Shown: piece after piece, positions 1 through 11,050 of the stretch
Numbering within the stretch: the first letter of the stretch is position 1
Layout: each line of letters opens with the position of its first letter
NCBI GenBank assembly: GCA_963838385.1
Contig: CAWIRE010000006.1
Coordinates: 620,001-684,000 of the forward strand
Length of the DNA stretch: 64,000 nt
Source: DAHUYF01 sp963838385
Lineage (GTDB): Bacteria; Pseudomonadota; Alphaproteobacteria; ATCC43930; CGMCC-115725
Direction of reading: 5' to 3'
Made by a program: the position numbers and the translations under genes
Notes under the pieces: generated by a model
Told to the model about the DNA's origin: nothing
The model's input: only the letters and a program-made list of their open reading frames with translations
The model's database searches: none

Positions 1-218
1 GCGCGGATCTCGCCGGCGATGCCGAGCCGCCGGTAATGCTCCATGGTGCGGGCTTGCGTCGCGTTGGCCTGCGGGTTGAAGGCGGTCGTGGGCTTCTCGT
101 CGACGAGCAGCGCCGAGACCCCGCGCCGCCCGAGCTCGTTGGCGAGCATCAGCCCGCAGGGGCCGCCGCCCACGATCAGCACCGCGCAGTCCTGCACGGC
201 GCCTTCCCGCAACGTCAT
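1..218 (-). CDS. FAD-dependent monooxygenase, N-terminal part (runs off the window)
   Basis: Only the first 72 residues are visible, beginning MTLREGAVQDC. They contain the dinucleotide-binding turn VLIVGGGPCGLMLANELGRR followed by an acidic strand end (LLVDEK) and the NPQANATQARTMEHYRRLGI stretch typical of the PheA/TfdB aromatic hydroxylase family (PF01494). From family knowledge it would bind FAD and hydroxylate an aromatic or similar substrate with NAD(P)H; the substrate cannot be told. It is codirectional with ssb, 54 bases downstream of which it would lie if transcribed together. The C-terminal two thirds are outside the window. Confidence 0.8.
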   Translation of the reverse strand, partial: MTLREGAVQDCAVLIVGGGPCGLMLANELGRRGVSALLVDEKPTTAFNPQANATQARTMEHYRRLGIAGEIR

Positions 219-272
219 CGCCTCACCGCGGCGCGGCGGCCCGGCCGGTCAGCCGCGTCTCGGGCAACGCGC

Positions 273-758
273 CTAGAACGGGATCTCGTCGTCCAGCTCC
301 TGCACCGGCGCGCGCCGCTCGGCCCGCGGCGTGGCCCCCGGCCCCGCTCCCGCCGTGGCGTAATCCTCCGTCGGCGCCTCTTCGCCATAGCCGGCACCGC
401 CGCCGCTGCGGCCGTCGAGCATGGTGAGCTCGCCGCGGAAGCGCTGCAGCACCACCTCGGTGGTGTAGCGTTCCTGGCCGGAATTGTCGGTCCATTTGCG
501 CGTCTGCAGCGCGCCCTCGATATAGACCTTGGCGCCTTTCTTCAGATACTTCTCGACGACATCGACCAGGCGGTCGTTGAAGATCACCACCCGGTGCCAC
601 TCGGTGCGCTCCTTGCGCTCGCCGCTGGTCTTGTCGCGCCAGCTCTCGGAGGTCGCCACCGAGAGATTGGCGATGCGGGTGCCGTCCTGGGTCGAGCGGA
701 TCTCGGGGTCGCGGCCGAGATTGCCGATCAGGATCACCTTGTTGACGCTTCCGGCCAT
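273..758 (-). CDS. ssb: Single-stranded DNA-binding protein
   Basis: Coats single-stranded DNA in replication, recombination and repair and recruits partners through its C-terminal tip. The 161-residue product starts MAGSVNKVILIGNLGRDPEI, the classic OB-fold opening, with the fold spanning about residues 5-115 (WHRVVIFNDRL, YIEGALQTRKW). A Gly/Ala-rich linker follows and the chain ends DDEIPF, the acidic-hydrophobic tail used for protein contacts. The open frame extends 32 codons further upstream, but the family start is the ATG used here. The SOS/repair gene uvrA, often close to ssb in alphaproteobacteria, lies about 6 kb away with accessory genes between. Confidence 0.97.
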   Translation of the reverse strand: MAGSVNKVILIGNLGRDPEIRSTQDGTRIANLSVATSESWRDKTSGERKERTEWHRVVIFNDRLVDVVEKYLKKGAKVYIEGALQTRKWTDNSGQERYTTEVVLQRFRGELTMLDGRSGGGAGYGEEAPTEDYATAGAGPGATPRAERRAPVQELDDEIPF

Positions 759-938
759 GTTGCCTGCCTTCGGGTTGGTCGCTGCTGCGGAAGACGGCTC
801 TGGCGCGCCGGCTCGGGCCATCTTAGCCGCATGCCGGGGCGACGCAACGAGCAAGGCCTAGGCGCAAGGTCGCAGGATGCCTATCTAAGGCCTCCCTCTC
901 CACGACCGGCCGCGCCTGCGGCCTCAGAAGGCGGTGCC

Positions 939-1949
939 ATGAACGCCATCTCGCCAATTGCCACTCTAGAACATAAAGAGAACGAACGCAACAGCTCCGA
1001 TGCCTCCCCGGTGGACGACGCGGTGCTGCTCGACGCCTATTCCCGCGCCGTCACCGGCGCCGTCGACCGGGTCGGCCCGGCGGTGCTCCATCTCCAGGTC
1101 GAGGCCGCCAAGGGCCAGGGCGGCGCCGGTTCCGGCGTGGTCTTCACGCCCGACGGCTACGTCCTCACCAACAGCCATGTGGTCTCCGGCGCCAGGCGCC
1201 TGCAGGCGACCTTCGCCGACGGCCGCACCATGGGCGCGAGCCTGGTGGGCGACGACCCCGACACCGATCTCGCGGTGCTGCGGCTGGCCGGCGAGGCGCC
1301 CGCCTTCGCGCGCCTCGGCGATGCGCGCAAGCTGCGCGTCGGCCAGCTCGTCATCGCCATCGGCAATCCCTTCGGCTTCCAGGCGACGGTGACCGCGGGC
1401 GTGGTGAGCGCGCTCGGCCGCAGCCTGCGCGCGCGTTCCGGCCGCCTCATCGACAGCGTCATCCAGACCGACGCCGCGCTCAACCCCGGCAATTCCGGCG
1501 GCCCGCTGGTGACATCCGCGGGCGAGGTGGTCGGCATCAACACCGCGATCATCGCCATGGCGCAAGGCATCTGCTTCTCGATCTCGGCCAACACGGTCGA
1601 GTTCGTCGCCGCGCGCCTCATCCGCGACGGCCGCGTGCGCCGCTCCTATATCGGCCTCTCGGGCCAGAACCTGATCCTGCCGCGCCGCGTCGTGCGCTTC
1701 CACGACCTCGCGCGCGACAGCGGCGTGCGCGTCGAGGCGACCTCGCCCGACGGCGCCGCGCGCCAGGCCGGACTGCTCTCCGGCGACATCATCGTGGGCT
1801 TCGCCGGCGAGCCCGTCGGCACGGTGGACGAGCTCCATCGCCTGCTGACCGAGGAACGCGTCGGCAAGCCCGCGACGGTGACGGTGCTGCGTAGGGCGGA
1901 CAAGCGCGAGTTCCAGGTGACGCCGCGGGAGGCGTCGCCGGCGGCGTGA
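939..1949 (+). CDS. HtrA/Deg-like trypsin-type serine protease with PDZ domain
   Basis: Predicted S1C serine protease of 336 residues. The triad is visible: His80 in LTNSHVV, Asp110 in DPDTDLAVL and Ser186 in NPGNSGGPL. A PDZ domain occupies about residues 240-330 (ARQAGLLSGDIIVGFAGEPV). Unlike periplasmic DegP it has no signal peptide: the first 40 residues are polar and acidic, so it probably acts in the cytoplasm. The ATG at the start is preferred over the longer open frame upstream, which is antisense to ssb. It is divergent from ssb. The substrate is unknown. Confidence 0.9.
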   Translation: MNAISPIATLEHKENERNSSDASPVDDAVLLDAYSRAVTGAVDRVGPAVLHLQVEAAKGQGGAGSGVVFTPDGYVLTNSHVVSGARRLQATFADGRTMGASLVGDDPDTDLAVLRLAGEAPAFARLGDARKLRVGQLVIAIGNPFGFQATVTAGVVSALGRSLRARSGRLIDSVIQTDAALNPGNSGGPLVTSAGEVVGINTAIIAMAQGICFSISANTVEFVAARLIRDGRVRRSYIGLSGQNLILPRRVVRFHDLARDSGVRVEATSPDGAARQAGLLSGDIIVGFAGEPVGTVDELHRLLTEERVGKPATVTVLRRADKREFQVTPREASPAA

Positions 1950-1952
1950 GCG

Positions 1953-1974
1953 GGGTGTGACGCTCGTCACACCC
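1953..1974. terminator. Perfect hairpin just after the protease stop codon
   Basis: An inverted repeat with 10-bp arms GGGTGTGACG / CGTCACACCC and a 2-base centre lies three bases past the stop. There is no T-run, so it may be a factor-dependent terminator, or an operator for the block that follows. Confidence 0.45.
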
Positions 1975-2109
1975 AACGCGCACGACTCTCTAGAATTGCG
2001 CATTTGCATTGTGATTAACGCACAGGTCGCGATACCCTCCCCCTTAGGAGCTAGGGTTCTCCCAACGTCCGGTAGAAAATGAAAGGGAAGCGCCTTTAGG
2101 GGGAAGGTG

Positions 2110-3297
2110 ATGCAGGTCGAATTTGTCCTGACGCTGACAACGGCAGCTCGTCGGTCGCTCAATCAGCTTTTTTCCCAAGCAGTATTCCTACCGCCCCAGA
2201 CAAGCAGCGTAATCCTGCGGACGGCGTCGATTTCCTGGGCGAAAGCCGCCACGACGCGCACGCGGAAAGGAATGACGGTACTCGCAACATTGGTTTGGGC
2301 CGCCGGCGTATTAAGTGCCTGCGCGTCGCTTCCCGAAGTGGAATACAGCTATTACCCGGCCAAGTCCCAGGCGCTCATCACGGTCACGCAGACGCTCGAC
2401 TGTACGACCGACAAGAAAGCGGTGATCGTGGTGAACACACCGTCGGTCACGGCGGTCTACTTCGCTGACGTTACCAAGGGACCTTATCGGATCAAAATCA
2501 AGGATGTGGAAGGGACGTTCTCCCCCTTCACGGACAGTGACATATCGTTCAGCTTCTACGACGATGGTCGCTTGAAGAGCATCAATCAAAGCACCACCGG
2601 CCAAGGTGAGACGATCATCAAATCCGCGGTCTCGCTGGCCTCTGCTCTTGGCGGCGCCGCACCTCCCCCTCCTGGCCAGACACTCGCAATCTGCGACAAA
2701 ATTGATAATTGGGGGAAAGGTAAGCCGGTAACCCTAGTCTACAGTGGAACGATCGATCTCGCGACGAAACTCGGCCAATCCGTTCCGCTTGCTCCCGCCG
2801 TGACGAGCCGCAAGCTCTTTGCCGATCTGAAAGATGATCCCAGCGTGCCGATCATGGCGGTGCAGGTGGGCGCTGCGCCGCCCACTGACAATGGCGCTAA
2901 ATATCTCGGCGCGGAGACGAGTGCGGATTACGTTCCCTTGACACTGCAAAGCACGGCGAGTGTCGTCGTCACCGTCAAGGCATCGGGTGCGGCAATCTGG
3001 AACGCGGCGGTCCCAGTTCCTCTTCCGCAGACCTATGTCCTGCCGATCCCAAAGGCAGCTCTCTTCGGGAAACAGTCGTTCTCGCTTGCCTTGTCGGAGG
3101 CCGGCGTCATCACCAGCGTGGAGTATGGGAAAAATACCGGCGCGGCCAGCGTTCTGAACGCGGCGGGTGCGGCCGCAACCGCACAAGCGCCCGAAACTAC
3201 CGCAGCCAAGGCGGCGGACGTGAAAGCCCAGGCCGATCTGATTGCACAACAGCAGCGGCTGGCGCGCTGTCAGGCCAATCCGGCGCAGTGCCAGTAG
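2110..3297 (+). CDS. Predicted lipoprotein-like protein, unknown function (first gene of a four-gene block)
   Basis: No family recognised. A hydrophobic stretch ending in a lipobox (VWAAGVLSAC, Cys at residue 71 from the ATG used here) is preceded by RTRK, so a lipid-anchored envelope protein is likely. The start is uncertain: the ATG used has a purine-rich GGGGGAAGG before it but would place the lipobox 70 residues in. An internal ATG at 2272 would give a normal 17-residue lead, but one without positive charge. The mature part is Thr/Val/Ala rich with a proline run near residue 190 and a Gln/Ala-rich tail ending CQANPAQCQ. GC content is lower than in flanking genes. The next gene starts 10 bases after the stop. 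Confidence 0.65.
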   Translation: MQVEFVLTLTTAARRSLNQLFSQAVFLPPQTSSVILRTASISWAKAATTRTRKGMTVLATLVWAAGVLSACASLPEVEYSYYPAKSQALITVTQTLDCTTDKKAVIVVNTPSVTAVYFADVTKGPYRIKIKDVEGTFSPFTDSDISFSFYDDGRLKSINQSTTGQGETIIKSAVSLASALGGAAPPPPGQTLAICDKIDNWGKGKPVTLVYSGTIDLATKLGQSVPLAPAVTSRKLFADLKDDPSVPIMAVQVGAAPPTDNGAKYLGAETSADYVPLTLQSTASVVVTVKASGAAIWNAAVPVPLPQTYVLPIPKAALFGKQSFSLALSEAGVITSVEYGKNTGAASVLNAAGAAATAQAPETTAAKAADVKAQADLIAQQQRLARCQANPAQCQ

Positions 3298-3307
3298 GGA
3301 GGCCATC

Positions 3308-3908
3308 GTGCCCCTACCCTCCTTCCTTGGTCCATTTACCGATGTCCCGACGGGAACGGCCGCCGCGGATACCGCGGTGTCGGCGGCCGGGCTCGGCGCA
3401 GCATCCAAACGGCTTGTCTTCTCGATGGCTCAGCCGAAGCCGACCGAGTGGTGTTGGGCGGCGACGGCGGCTGCGGTTGCTTCATTCTATGCGTCGGTCC
3501 ATCAGGTCGGCCAACCCCTGACGCCGTGTCAGGTGGCTACGCAGTGCCTCTTCACGGAGTGCTGTCCGGAACCGACCGATCCGACAAATTCCCGCAATCG
3601 GGAATATGCTCTCGAAGGTGCGCTGAGCACGATAAATCACCTGGCGGGGGACCCCCTGCAGGGAACTCTCGATTTTCAATCCATCGTCAATGAGATCAGA
3701 CGGTGACAGGCCGGTTTGTTGCCACATCGCATGGGACGCGGCCAATCCGAACAACGGTCATTTCAACGCCATCATCGGCTACGACATCGCCAATGAAGAT
3801 GTCGACATCAGCGACTGTCTCTACCGTGATCAGACGTTGCCCTACACGATCTTCGCGAAAGCCTATCAAGGGAATGGCACCTGGGACTTGACATACCTCA
3901 CCACCTGA
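3308..3908 (+). pseudogene. Papain-like cysteine peptidase, interrupted by a single-base frameshift
   Basis: Two overlapping reading frames make one protein. The first (GTG start with an AGGGAGG ribosome site 5-6 bases upstream) contains PTEWCWAATAAAVASFY, the nucleophile-Cys motif of papain-like/C39-type peptidases, then a Cys-rich CLFTECCPEPTDP. It stops at 3706. The other frame continues RPVCCHIAWD and GHFNAIIGYD, the catalytic His region, and ends at 3908. Total length minus one base is exactly 200 codons, so one inserted base (possibly the AA at 3689-3690) explains the break. No signal peptide is obvious. It is co-transcribed with the lipoprotein-like gene and is likely intact in the living cell if the indel is a sequencing error. 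Known relatives cleave proteins or peptides; the target here is unknown. Confidence 0.75.
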
Positions 3909-3918
3909 CGGAGCAGAC

Positions 3919-4545
3919 ATGGCCGTTGTTGGTCAAGGAGAACCGGCGGGAGGTCGCGAGATCATCGGCGATGCGCTGCGCCGGAGACTACACAGAGCGC
4001 AGCATCTTCCGGCCTTGCAAGGGTCGCCGCAGATCGGCGCGCCGCTGCCGGTCTATCATCTTGGTCGGGCCGAGGCTTCTCTCTCCAATGCCCTCCTCGC
4101 CGCGAGAATGATCGGATGGCGATATCCCATCGTGGGCGGCGGTTCGCCTGGCTTGGCCTATTTGCGGGAGGAATCCGGGCGCTTGGCCTATGCCGGCCTG
4201 AGCCACGGCCCGGTGCCCGAGCGCCTGCTCGATGCCGCCGACCTCGCTTCCGATAATTTCGGGGCATCCGTGCAGAAGTTCGAACCGCGTCTGATCGAGA
4301 TTCCGTCACTTCGCCTCTGCGCCCTGTGGTTACGTGGACCGGAGGAGCAGAATTTCTTCGTCGTGCTCGAGGACGGGCAGCGGACCGGCGCTGGGCCCTT
4401 GCAGATCGAGCGAAGCATCAAGCCGCGAATAGACGCTGCTCTGGCCGGCCTCGACGCGCGGTCGCGCGCAACTCGTGGTGCCGCGTGCAAGCGCGGGCGG
4501 CTCGAACAAGAAGATCAGACATGCGTCTTCCCACGCTGGTATTGA
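3919..4545 (+). CDS. Hypothetical protein of the peptidase block
   Basis: A 208-residue protein I do not recognise. It starts 10 bases after the peptidase stop, with a GGAG purine patch upstream, and its end overlaps the start of the following membrane-protein gene by 25 bases, so translation is probably coupled. It has no signal peptide or membrane segment. Notable stretches are GAPLPVYHLGRAEASLSNAL, a glycine-rich IVGGGSPGLAYL, and an IEIPSLRLCALWLRGPEEQN strand-like segment. It is soluble and presumably cytoplasmic. The base composition resembles its neighbours in this block rather than the chromosome. Confidence 0.6.
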   Translation: MAVVGQGEPAGGREIIGDALRRRLHRAQHLPALQGSPQIGAPLPVYHLGRAEASLSNALLAARMIGWRYPIVGGGSPGLAYLREESGRLAYAGLSHGPVPERLLDAADLASDNFGASVQKFEPRLIEIPSLRLCALWLRGPEEQNFFVVLEDGQRTGAGPLQIERSIKPRIDAALAGLDARSRATRGAACKRGRLEQEDQTCVFPRWY

Positions 4546-5261
4546 CCGCCTTGACGGTGATCGTTGCTTTTGGCGCGCCGTGGTTCGACGTGAGCGCGCT
4601 GCGAGCATGGTTGATCGACCTGGTTGTGATCGCCGGCCTATTCGCCGTGCTGGGAAGCAGCTTCAAAGACATGTGGTTTGGCGTGTTGGTCGACGGCCGC
4701 AACAAGATTTCTCTGTCGAGGCTGCAACTCGTCTTGTGGACAATGCTCTTCGCCGACACGTTTCTCGTTATTTACATTTGGAATATCGCGCATTCAACCA
4801 ATGCGGAAGAGCTGACGAAGGCGGTAGGCCTGGGGGTTCCCGCGGCCGTTTGGGTGCTTATGGGCATATCGGGCGCCTCGGCAGCGGCGACTCCTGCGAT
4901 CTTGAGCGCCAAGCCCGCCCCCGCTTCTACAGATCCGTCACCACCCATCCCGTCAGATCGGGCGAAATTCCTCGATGGGATTGTCGTGAAGCGACGGGCC
5001 GGTGATCGGCCGAGATGGTCGGACATTATCCTGGGCGATGAGGCCGGGAACGCCGATTCGATCGATATCGGCAAGTTGCAACAGCTACTGTTCACCCTGA
5101 TTGCGATCGCGGCCTATGGGTACGCGATCGCAACAACGCTCATCGTCGCCGGAGGGCATATCATTGAGGCGATTCCCGACATGAAGGAGGGATTCCTCGC
5201 GTTGATCGGCGCGAGTCACGCCACTTACATCGCGTACAAAAGCGTGTCGCACACCGATTGA
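4521..5261 (+). CDS. Uncharacterised membrane protein with internal duplication
   Basis: A 246-residue integral membrane protein, last gene of the low-GC block. Hydrophobic segments lie at about residues 5-25, 32-48, 66-88, 104-127, 190-212 and 224-241, with a Pro/Ser/Asp-rich soluble loop at 130-180. Two similar units can be aligned: ISLSRLQLVLWT (63-74) plus VWVLMGISGAS (110-120), and IDIGKLQQLLFT (181-192) plus FLALIGASHAT (225-235). This points to a tandem duplication of a two-helix unit. No enzymatic motif is visible. The function is unknown; it may anchor or export the block's peptidase. Confidence 0.65.
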   Translation: MRLPTLVLTALTVIVAFGAPWFDVSALRAWLIDLVVIAGLFAVLGSSFKDMWFGVLVDGRNKISLSRLQLVLWTMLFADTFLVIYIWNIAHSTNAEELTKAVGLGVPAAVWVLMGISGASAAATPAILSAKPAPASTDPSPPIPSDRAKFLDGIVVKRRAGDRPRWSDIILGDEAGNADSIDIGKLQQLLFTLIAIAAYGYAIATTLIVAGGHIIEAIPDMKEGFLALIGASHATYIAYKSVSHTD

Positions 5262-5320
5262 TCGGCGCCGCCAATCGTGAAGCACAGGCTCCTGTCGTTC
5301 GGCCTGAGCTTGGTATCCCC

Positions 5321-6651
5321 CTACTCCTCCGCAAACCCCCGCTCGATCTTCTCCCCGTCCCGGCTCGCGACGAGCCGCTTCGGCACCAGCAACAGCACCG
5401 GCAGGATCAGCGCGTAGACCACGGTGATCGCCACCACGCAGACGCCGAAGCCGCCATAGCGGTCGTAGAGCGCGGTGCCGAGCACGTCGCCGAAGCGGGC
5501 GGCGATGAAATAGAGCGCGCCGGAGAGCATCAAGGTCGTGCCCTGCAGCGCCCGCGGACAGGAGCGGATGAGGAGGTCGATATAGGCGGCGCTGGAGACG
5601 CCGCCCATCAGCCCCATCGGCGCCGCGGCGATCAAGGCGGCGCCGACCGAATGGATGAAGAGCAGCGGCACCATCTGCGGCACCGCGACCACCGTTCCCC
5701 ACCACAGCAGCGTCCGCAGCGGAAACCGCCGGCAGAGCCAGCCATAGGCGAGGAAGGTCGGGATGAAGGAGGCGGCGAAGATCGCGTTCCACTGGCCCCA
5801 GGCGGCATCGGCCGCGTGCAGCGTGTTCTGCAGGTAGTATTGCAGCGGCGTGGCCGAGCCCGGCGCGAAGTTCCACAAGCAGCCAGATCAGCAGCGCCGG
5901 ATAGATCGGCCAATGCCGCGCCAGCCGCTTGACGTCCTCGAGCGGCCGCGCCTGCCCGCGGCGCTCGGCGCGCAGATTGTCGAAGACGGGCCTCGGCCGC
6001 CAGGCGCCGTAGAGCGCCACCGCCGCCATGATCGCGGCGCCCGCCAGGAACAGGATGCGCGCGGCCTCGTCGGCCTTGCGGCGTCTCGAGCAGCTCGCTG
6101 AGGCTGCCGCCGAGCAGCAGCGCCGCCATCACCGGCAGCGAGCTCACCACGTTCCACACCGCGCTGATCTGCCCGGACATCACATGCTGCTGCCCCAGCG
6201 TCGCGGTCAGCCCGTTCTGCGCGCTCGCGACGAAGAGGAACGACACCGTCAGCAGCACCACGGCGACGAGCAGCGTCCCGTAGGTGATGGGGATGAAGGC
6301 GAAGAGCGCGTAGAGCCCGGCGCTCGCCGCGCCGAACAGCATCATGTAGCCGCGGTCGCCCTTGCCGAAGGGGCTCCAGACGTCGCGCAGGAAGCCGAAG
6401 ACCCAGGAGAGATAGAGCGGAATGCCGGCCACGACGCGGAAATTGGCGACCTCCTGCGCCGTCAGGTGCAGCTTGTTCTTGAGGAAGAAGCTGATCGGGA
6501 TGTCGATCAGCCCGCCATTGGGCGCGCCGAAGGCGAGGAGGAAGATGAGCGCGCTGAGATAGAGGAAGATGCGCCCGCGCACCCGCCCCGGCAGGATCTC
6601 GGGAGCGACCGCCACGGTCGCGTCCACCTCCGCCGCATGGTCGATGGTCAT
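5321..6651 (-). pseudogene. MFS transporter broken by two single-base insertions
   Basis: Three reading frames together encode one 12-helix transporter. It opens MTIDHAAEVD, with FLYLSALIFLLAFGAPNGG as the first helix, passes into a second frame near 6076 (ARILFLAGAAIMAAVALYG) and into a third near 5877 (LLWNFAPGSATPLQYYL onward). Removing one T at 6076-6077 and one A at 5877-5878 gives exactly 443 codons and a smooth protein. The family is the major facilitator superfamily; the overall pattern is of the AmpG/folate-biopterin type but the substrate is not clear. Sequence error is the simplest explanation for the breaks. It is divergent from uvrA. Confidence 0.75.
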
Positions 6652-6849
6652 CGCTCGCCAGCCCCTCCCGGCCGATCCTCGCCTCCGGCGGTACCAACCC
6701 CGCCGCCCCTTGGCAACAGGATTCGCCAGCCGCCCGGCCGCCCTCGCAATCTTATCCACAATCGCCATCTATAGCCGGTCTCGCCGGGATGGCGCCTGCC
6801 CTCCCGCGGGCGCTATAGTGTCCCCTCGCTCCCCTGAACGATCCCGGCA

Positions 6850-9711
<2,862 letters not shown>

Positions 9712-9740
9712 GCGCGCGGCCCGACGCCCCTCTTCTCACG

Positions 9741-9783
9741 CGTCATGCCCGGGCCGGCCGCAGGCCGAGTCCCGGGCATGACG
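9741..9783. terminator. Bidirectional hairpin between uvrA and the PAS pair
   Basis: Perfect 13-bp arms CGTCATGCCCGGG and its reverse complement enclose a smaller GGCCG/CGGCC hairpin. It sits between two convergent transcription units, 30 bases after the uvrA stop, where a shared terminator is expected. Similar CGTCATGCCCGGG palindromes are scattered in many alphaproteobacterial genomes. Confidence 0.6.
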
Positions 9784-9814
9784 ACGGAGAGGTGTCGACG
9801 CGCAGTGCTTCGTC

Positions 9815-10303
9815 CTACCGCCGCTGGTAGAGCGAGATCGCCAGCAGCATGTCGACGGTCTCGCCGTCGCGCGCCAGCGGCAGCATCAGCCGCTCGATCG
9901 AGCGATAATCCTCGGGCAGCATGATGAGCGTGTGGCCGCGGCGATAGGCGACGCGGCCCTGCTCGACCGCCGCCAGATATTGATGATAGGCCGGGGCGGT
10001 ATCGAAGCCGGCGTGGACCTCGTCGAGCCACCAGCCGGTATAGTCGCGGCCGAAGACGTGCCGATGCTCGGTGCCGAGCAGGCGATAGCGGAAGCGCAGC
10101 GGCGCGCGCTGCACATCGGCCAGCCACACGAACGGCAGCAGCGCCGGTATGTCGGTGGGGTCGAGGTGCTGGCGGCCGGGCAGGCCGCCGCCCGGCGGGT
10201 GGATCTCCCGCCAGTAGCGGTGGAGCTGGCGCACCCGCGCATCGGCGGCAGGCGGCGGCGCGTCGGCGAAGAGCTCGCCGGGGATCTCTTCTCGGCTGGT
10301 CAT
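9815..10303 (-). CDS. PAS domain protein (PAS_5 family), second of a tandem pair
   Basis: A 162-residue, single-domain PAS_5-type protein (PF07310, probable). It shares with its upstream neighbour the sequence of blocks DARVR-L-RYW, GGLPGRQHLDPT, WLADVQRAPLRFRYRLLGTE, a DYTGWW motif and LPEDYRSIERLMLPLARDG, so the two arose by tandem duplication. There is no output domain, membrane segment or signal peptide. The likely role is ligand or redox sensing, or a protein-protein adaptor, in the cytoplasm. The ATG overlaps the preceding gene's TGA (ATGA), indicating coupled translation. Confidence 0.8.
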   Translation of the reverse strand: MTSREEIPGELFADAPPPAADARVRQLHRYWREIHPPGGGLPGRQHLDPTDIPALLPFVWLADVQRAPLRFRYRLLGTEHRHVFGRDYTGWWLDEVHAGFDTAPAYHQYLAAVEQGRVAYRRGHTLIMLPEDYRSIERLMLPLARDGETVDMLLAISLYQRR

Positions 10304-10779
10304 GGCTTCGCTTTGTGATAGACGGAAATGGCGAGCAGCATGTCGACGCTCTTGCCGTCGCGGGCGAGCGGCAGGATCAGGCGCTCCATCGAGCGGTAAT
10401 CCTCGGGCAGGATGATCAGGGTGTCGCCGCTGCGATAGCCGGGCTCGCCGCGCTCGACGGCGGCGACGAACTGCGCATAGGCGGCGGAGCCGGCGAAATT
10501 GGCATGCGCCTCGTCGATCCAATGCCCGGTGTAGTCGCGGCGCAGCACGCGGACATGCTCGGTGCCGAGCAGGCGGTAGCGGAAACGCAGCGGCGCGCGC
10601 TGCACATCGGCGAGCCAGAGAAACGGCAGCAGCGAGGGCGGCAGCGCCGTGGGATCGACGTGCTGCCGCCCCGGCAGACCGCCCTCCGGGGGATGCAGCC
10701 CCAGCCAATACCGATAGAGCAGCCGCACCCGCGCATCGGCGGTGGGCGGCGGCTCGGTGGCGAAGGCTTCTTCTTCCAT
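10300..10779 (-). CDS. PAS domain protein (PAS_5 family), first of a tandem pair
   Basis: Close paralogue of the gene that follows it. Conserved blocks are GGLPGRQHVDPTALPPSLLP, WLADVQRAPLRFRYRLLGTE, DYTGHWIDEAHANF and LPEDYRSMERLILPLARDG. The start is uncertain: the ATG used gives MEEEAFATEPPPTADARV, which aligns with the paralogue's N terminus; another ATG lies at 10797. Neither has a convincing ribosome-binding site. It has a single PAS domain and no effector domain. The next gene overlaps by four bases. The family is frequent in Rhodospirillales and Hyphomicrobiales, with no assigned function for most members. Confidence 0.78.
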   Translation of the reverse strand: MEEEAFATEPPPTADARVRLLYRYWLGLHPPEGGLPGRQHVDPTALPPSLLPFLWLADVQRAPLRFRYRLLGTEHVRVLRRDYTGHWIDEAHANFAGSAAYAQFVAAVERGEPGYRSGDTLIILPEDYRSMERLILPLARDGKSVDMLLAISVYHKAKP

Positions 10780-10949
10780 TGGCGCGTGTGCCAGCATAGC
10801 CAGCACACCGGCTCAGCGGAACCGATATTGCGTCGAACGCCGCTGCATGCCGCCCGCGAGCCTTGGCGGCGGTGGGGCGCATCCCTACCATGGTCTCCGA
10901 GGCGCTCGTCTGCGCCCGGACTACGTCATTGACGCAGAGCGGATTTTTA

Positions 10950-10971
10950 GCCCCCGGTGTACACCGGGGGC
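10950..10971. promoter_or_regulatory. Perfect 22-bp palindrome in a divergent promoter region
   Basis: The half-site GCCCCCGGTGT is followed directly by its exact reverse complement with no spacer. It lies in the 271-base gap between the PAS pair and trmFO, which are divergently transcribed. A spacer-free palindrome suits a dimeric regulator's operator better than a terminator hairpin. No regulator gene is adjacent. Confidence 0.4.
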
Positions 10972-11050
10972 GCAGGATGCTCCCCGTCCTGCTGGGTCGC
11001 GAAGACCGCCCGAGGCTTCTTGATCACCGTCCCGCGACCTATACTGCGCC

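Noticed and set aside
36..938. N-terminal extension of the HtrA-like protease
   Set aside because: The frame runs antisense to ssb and the monooxygenase; the protease domain starts well after the ATG at 939.
3308..3908. Programmed frameshifting in the peptidase gene
   Set aside because: No slippery heptamer at the junction, and similar single-base breaks occur in unrelated genes, so an indel artefact is simpler.
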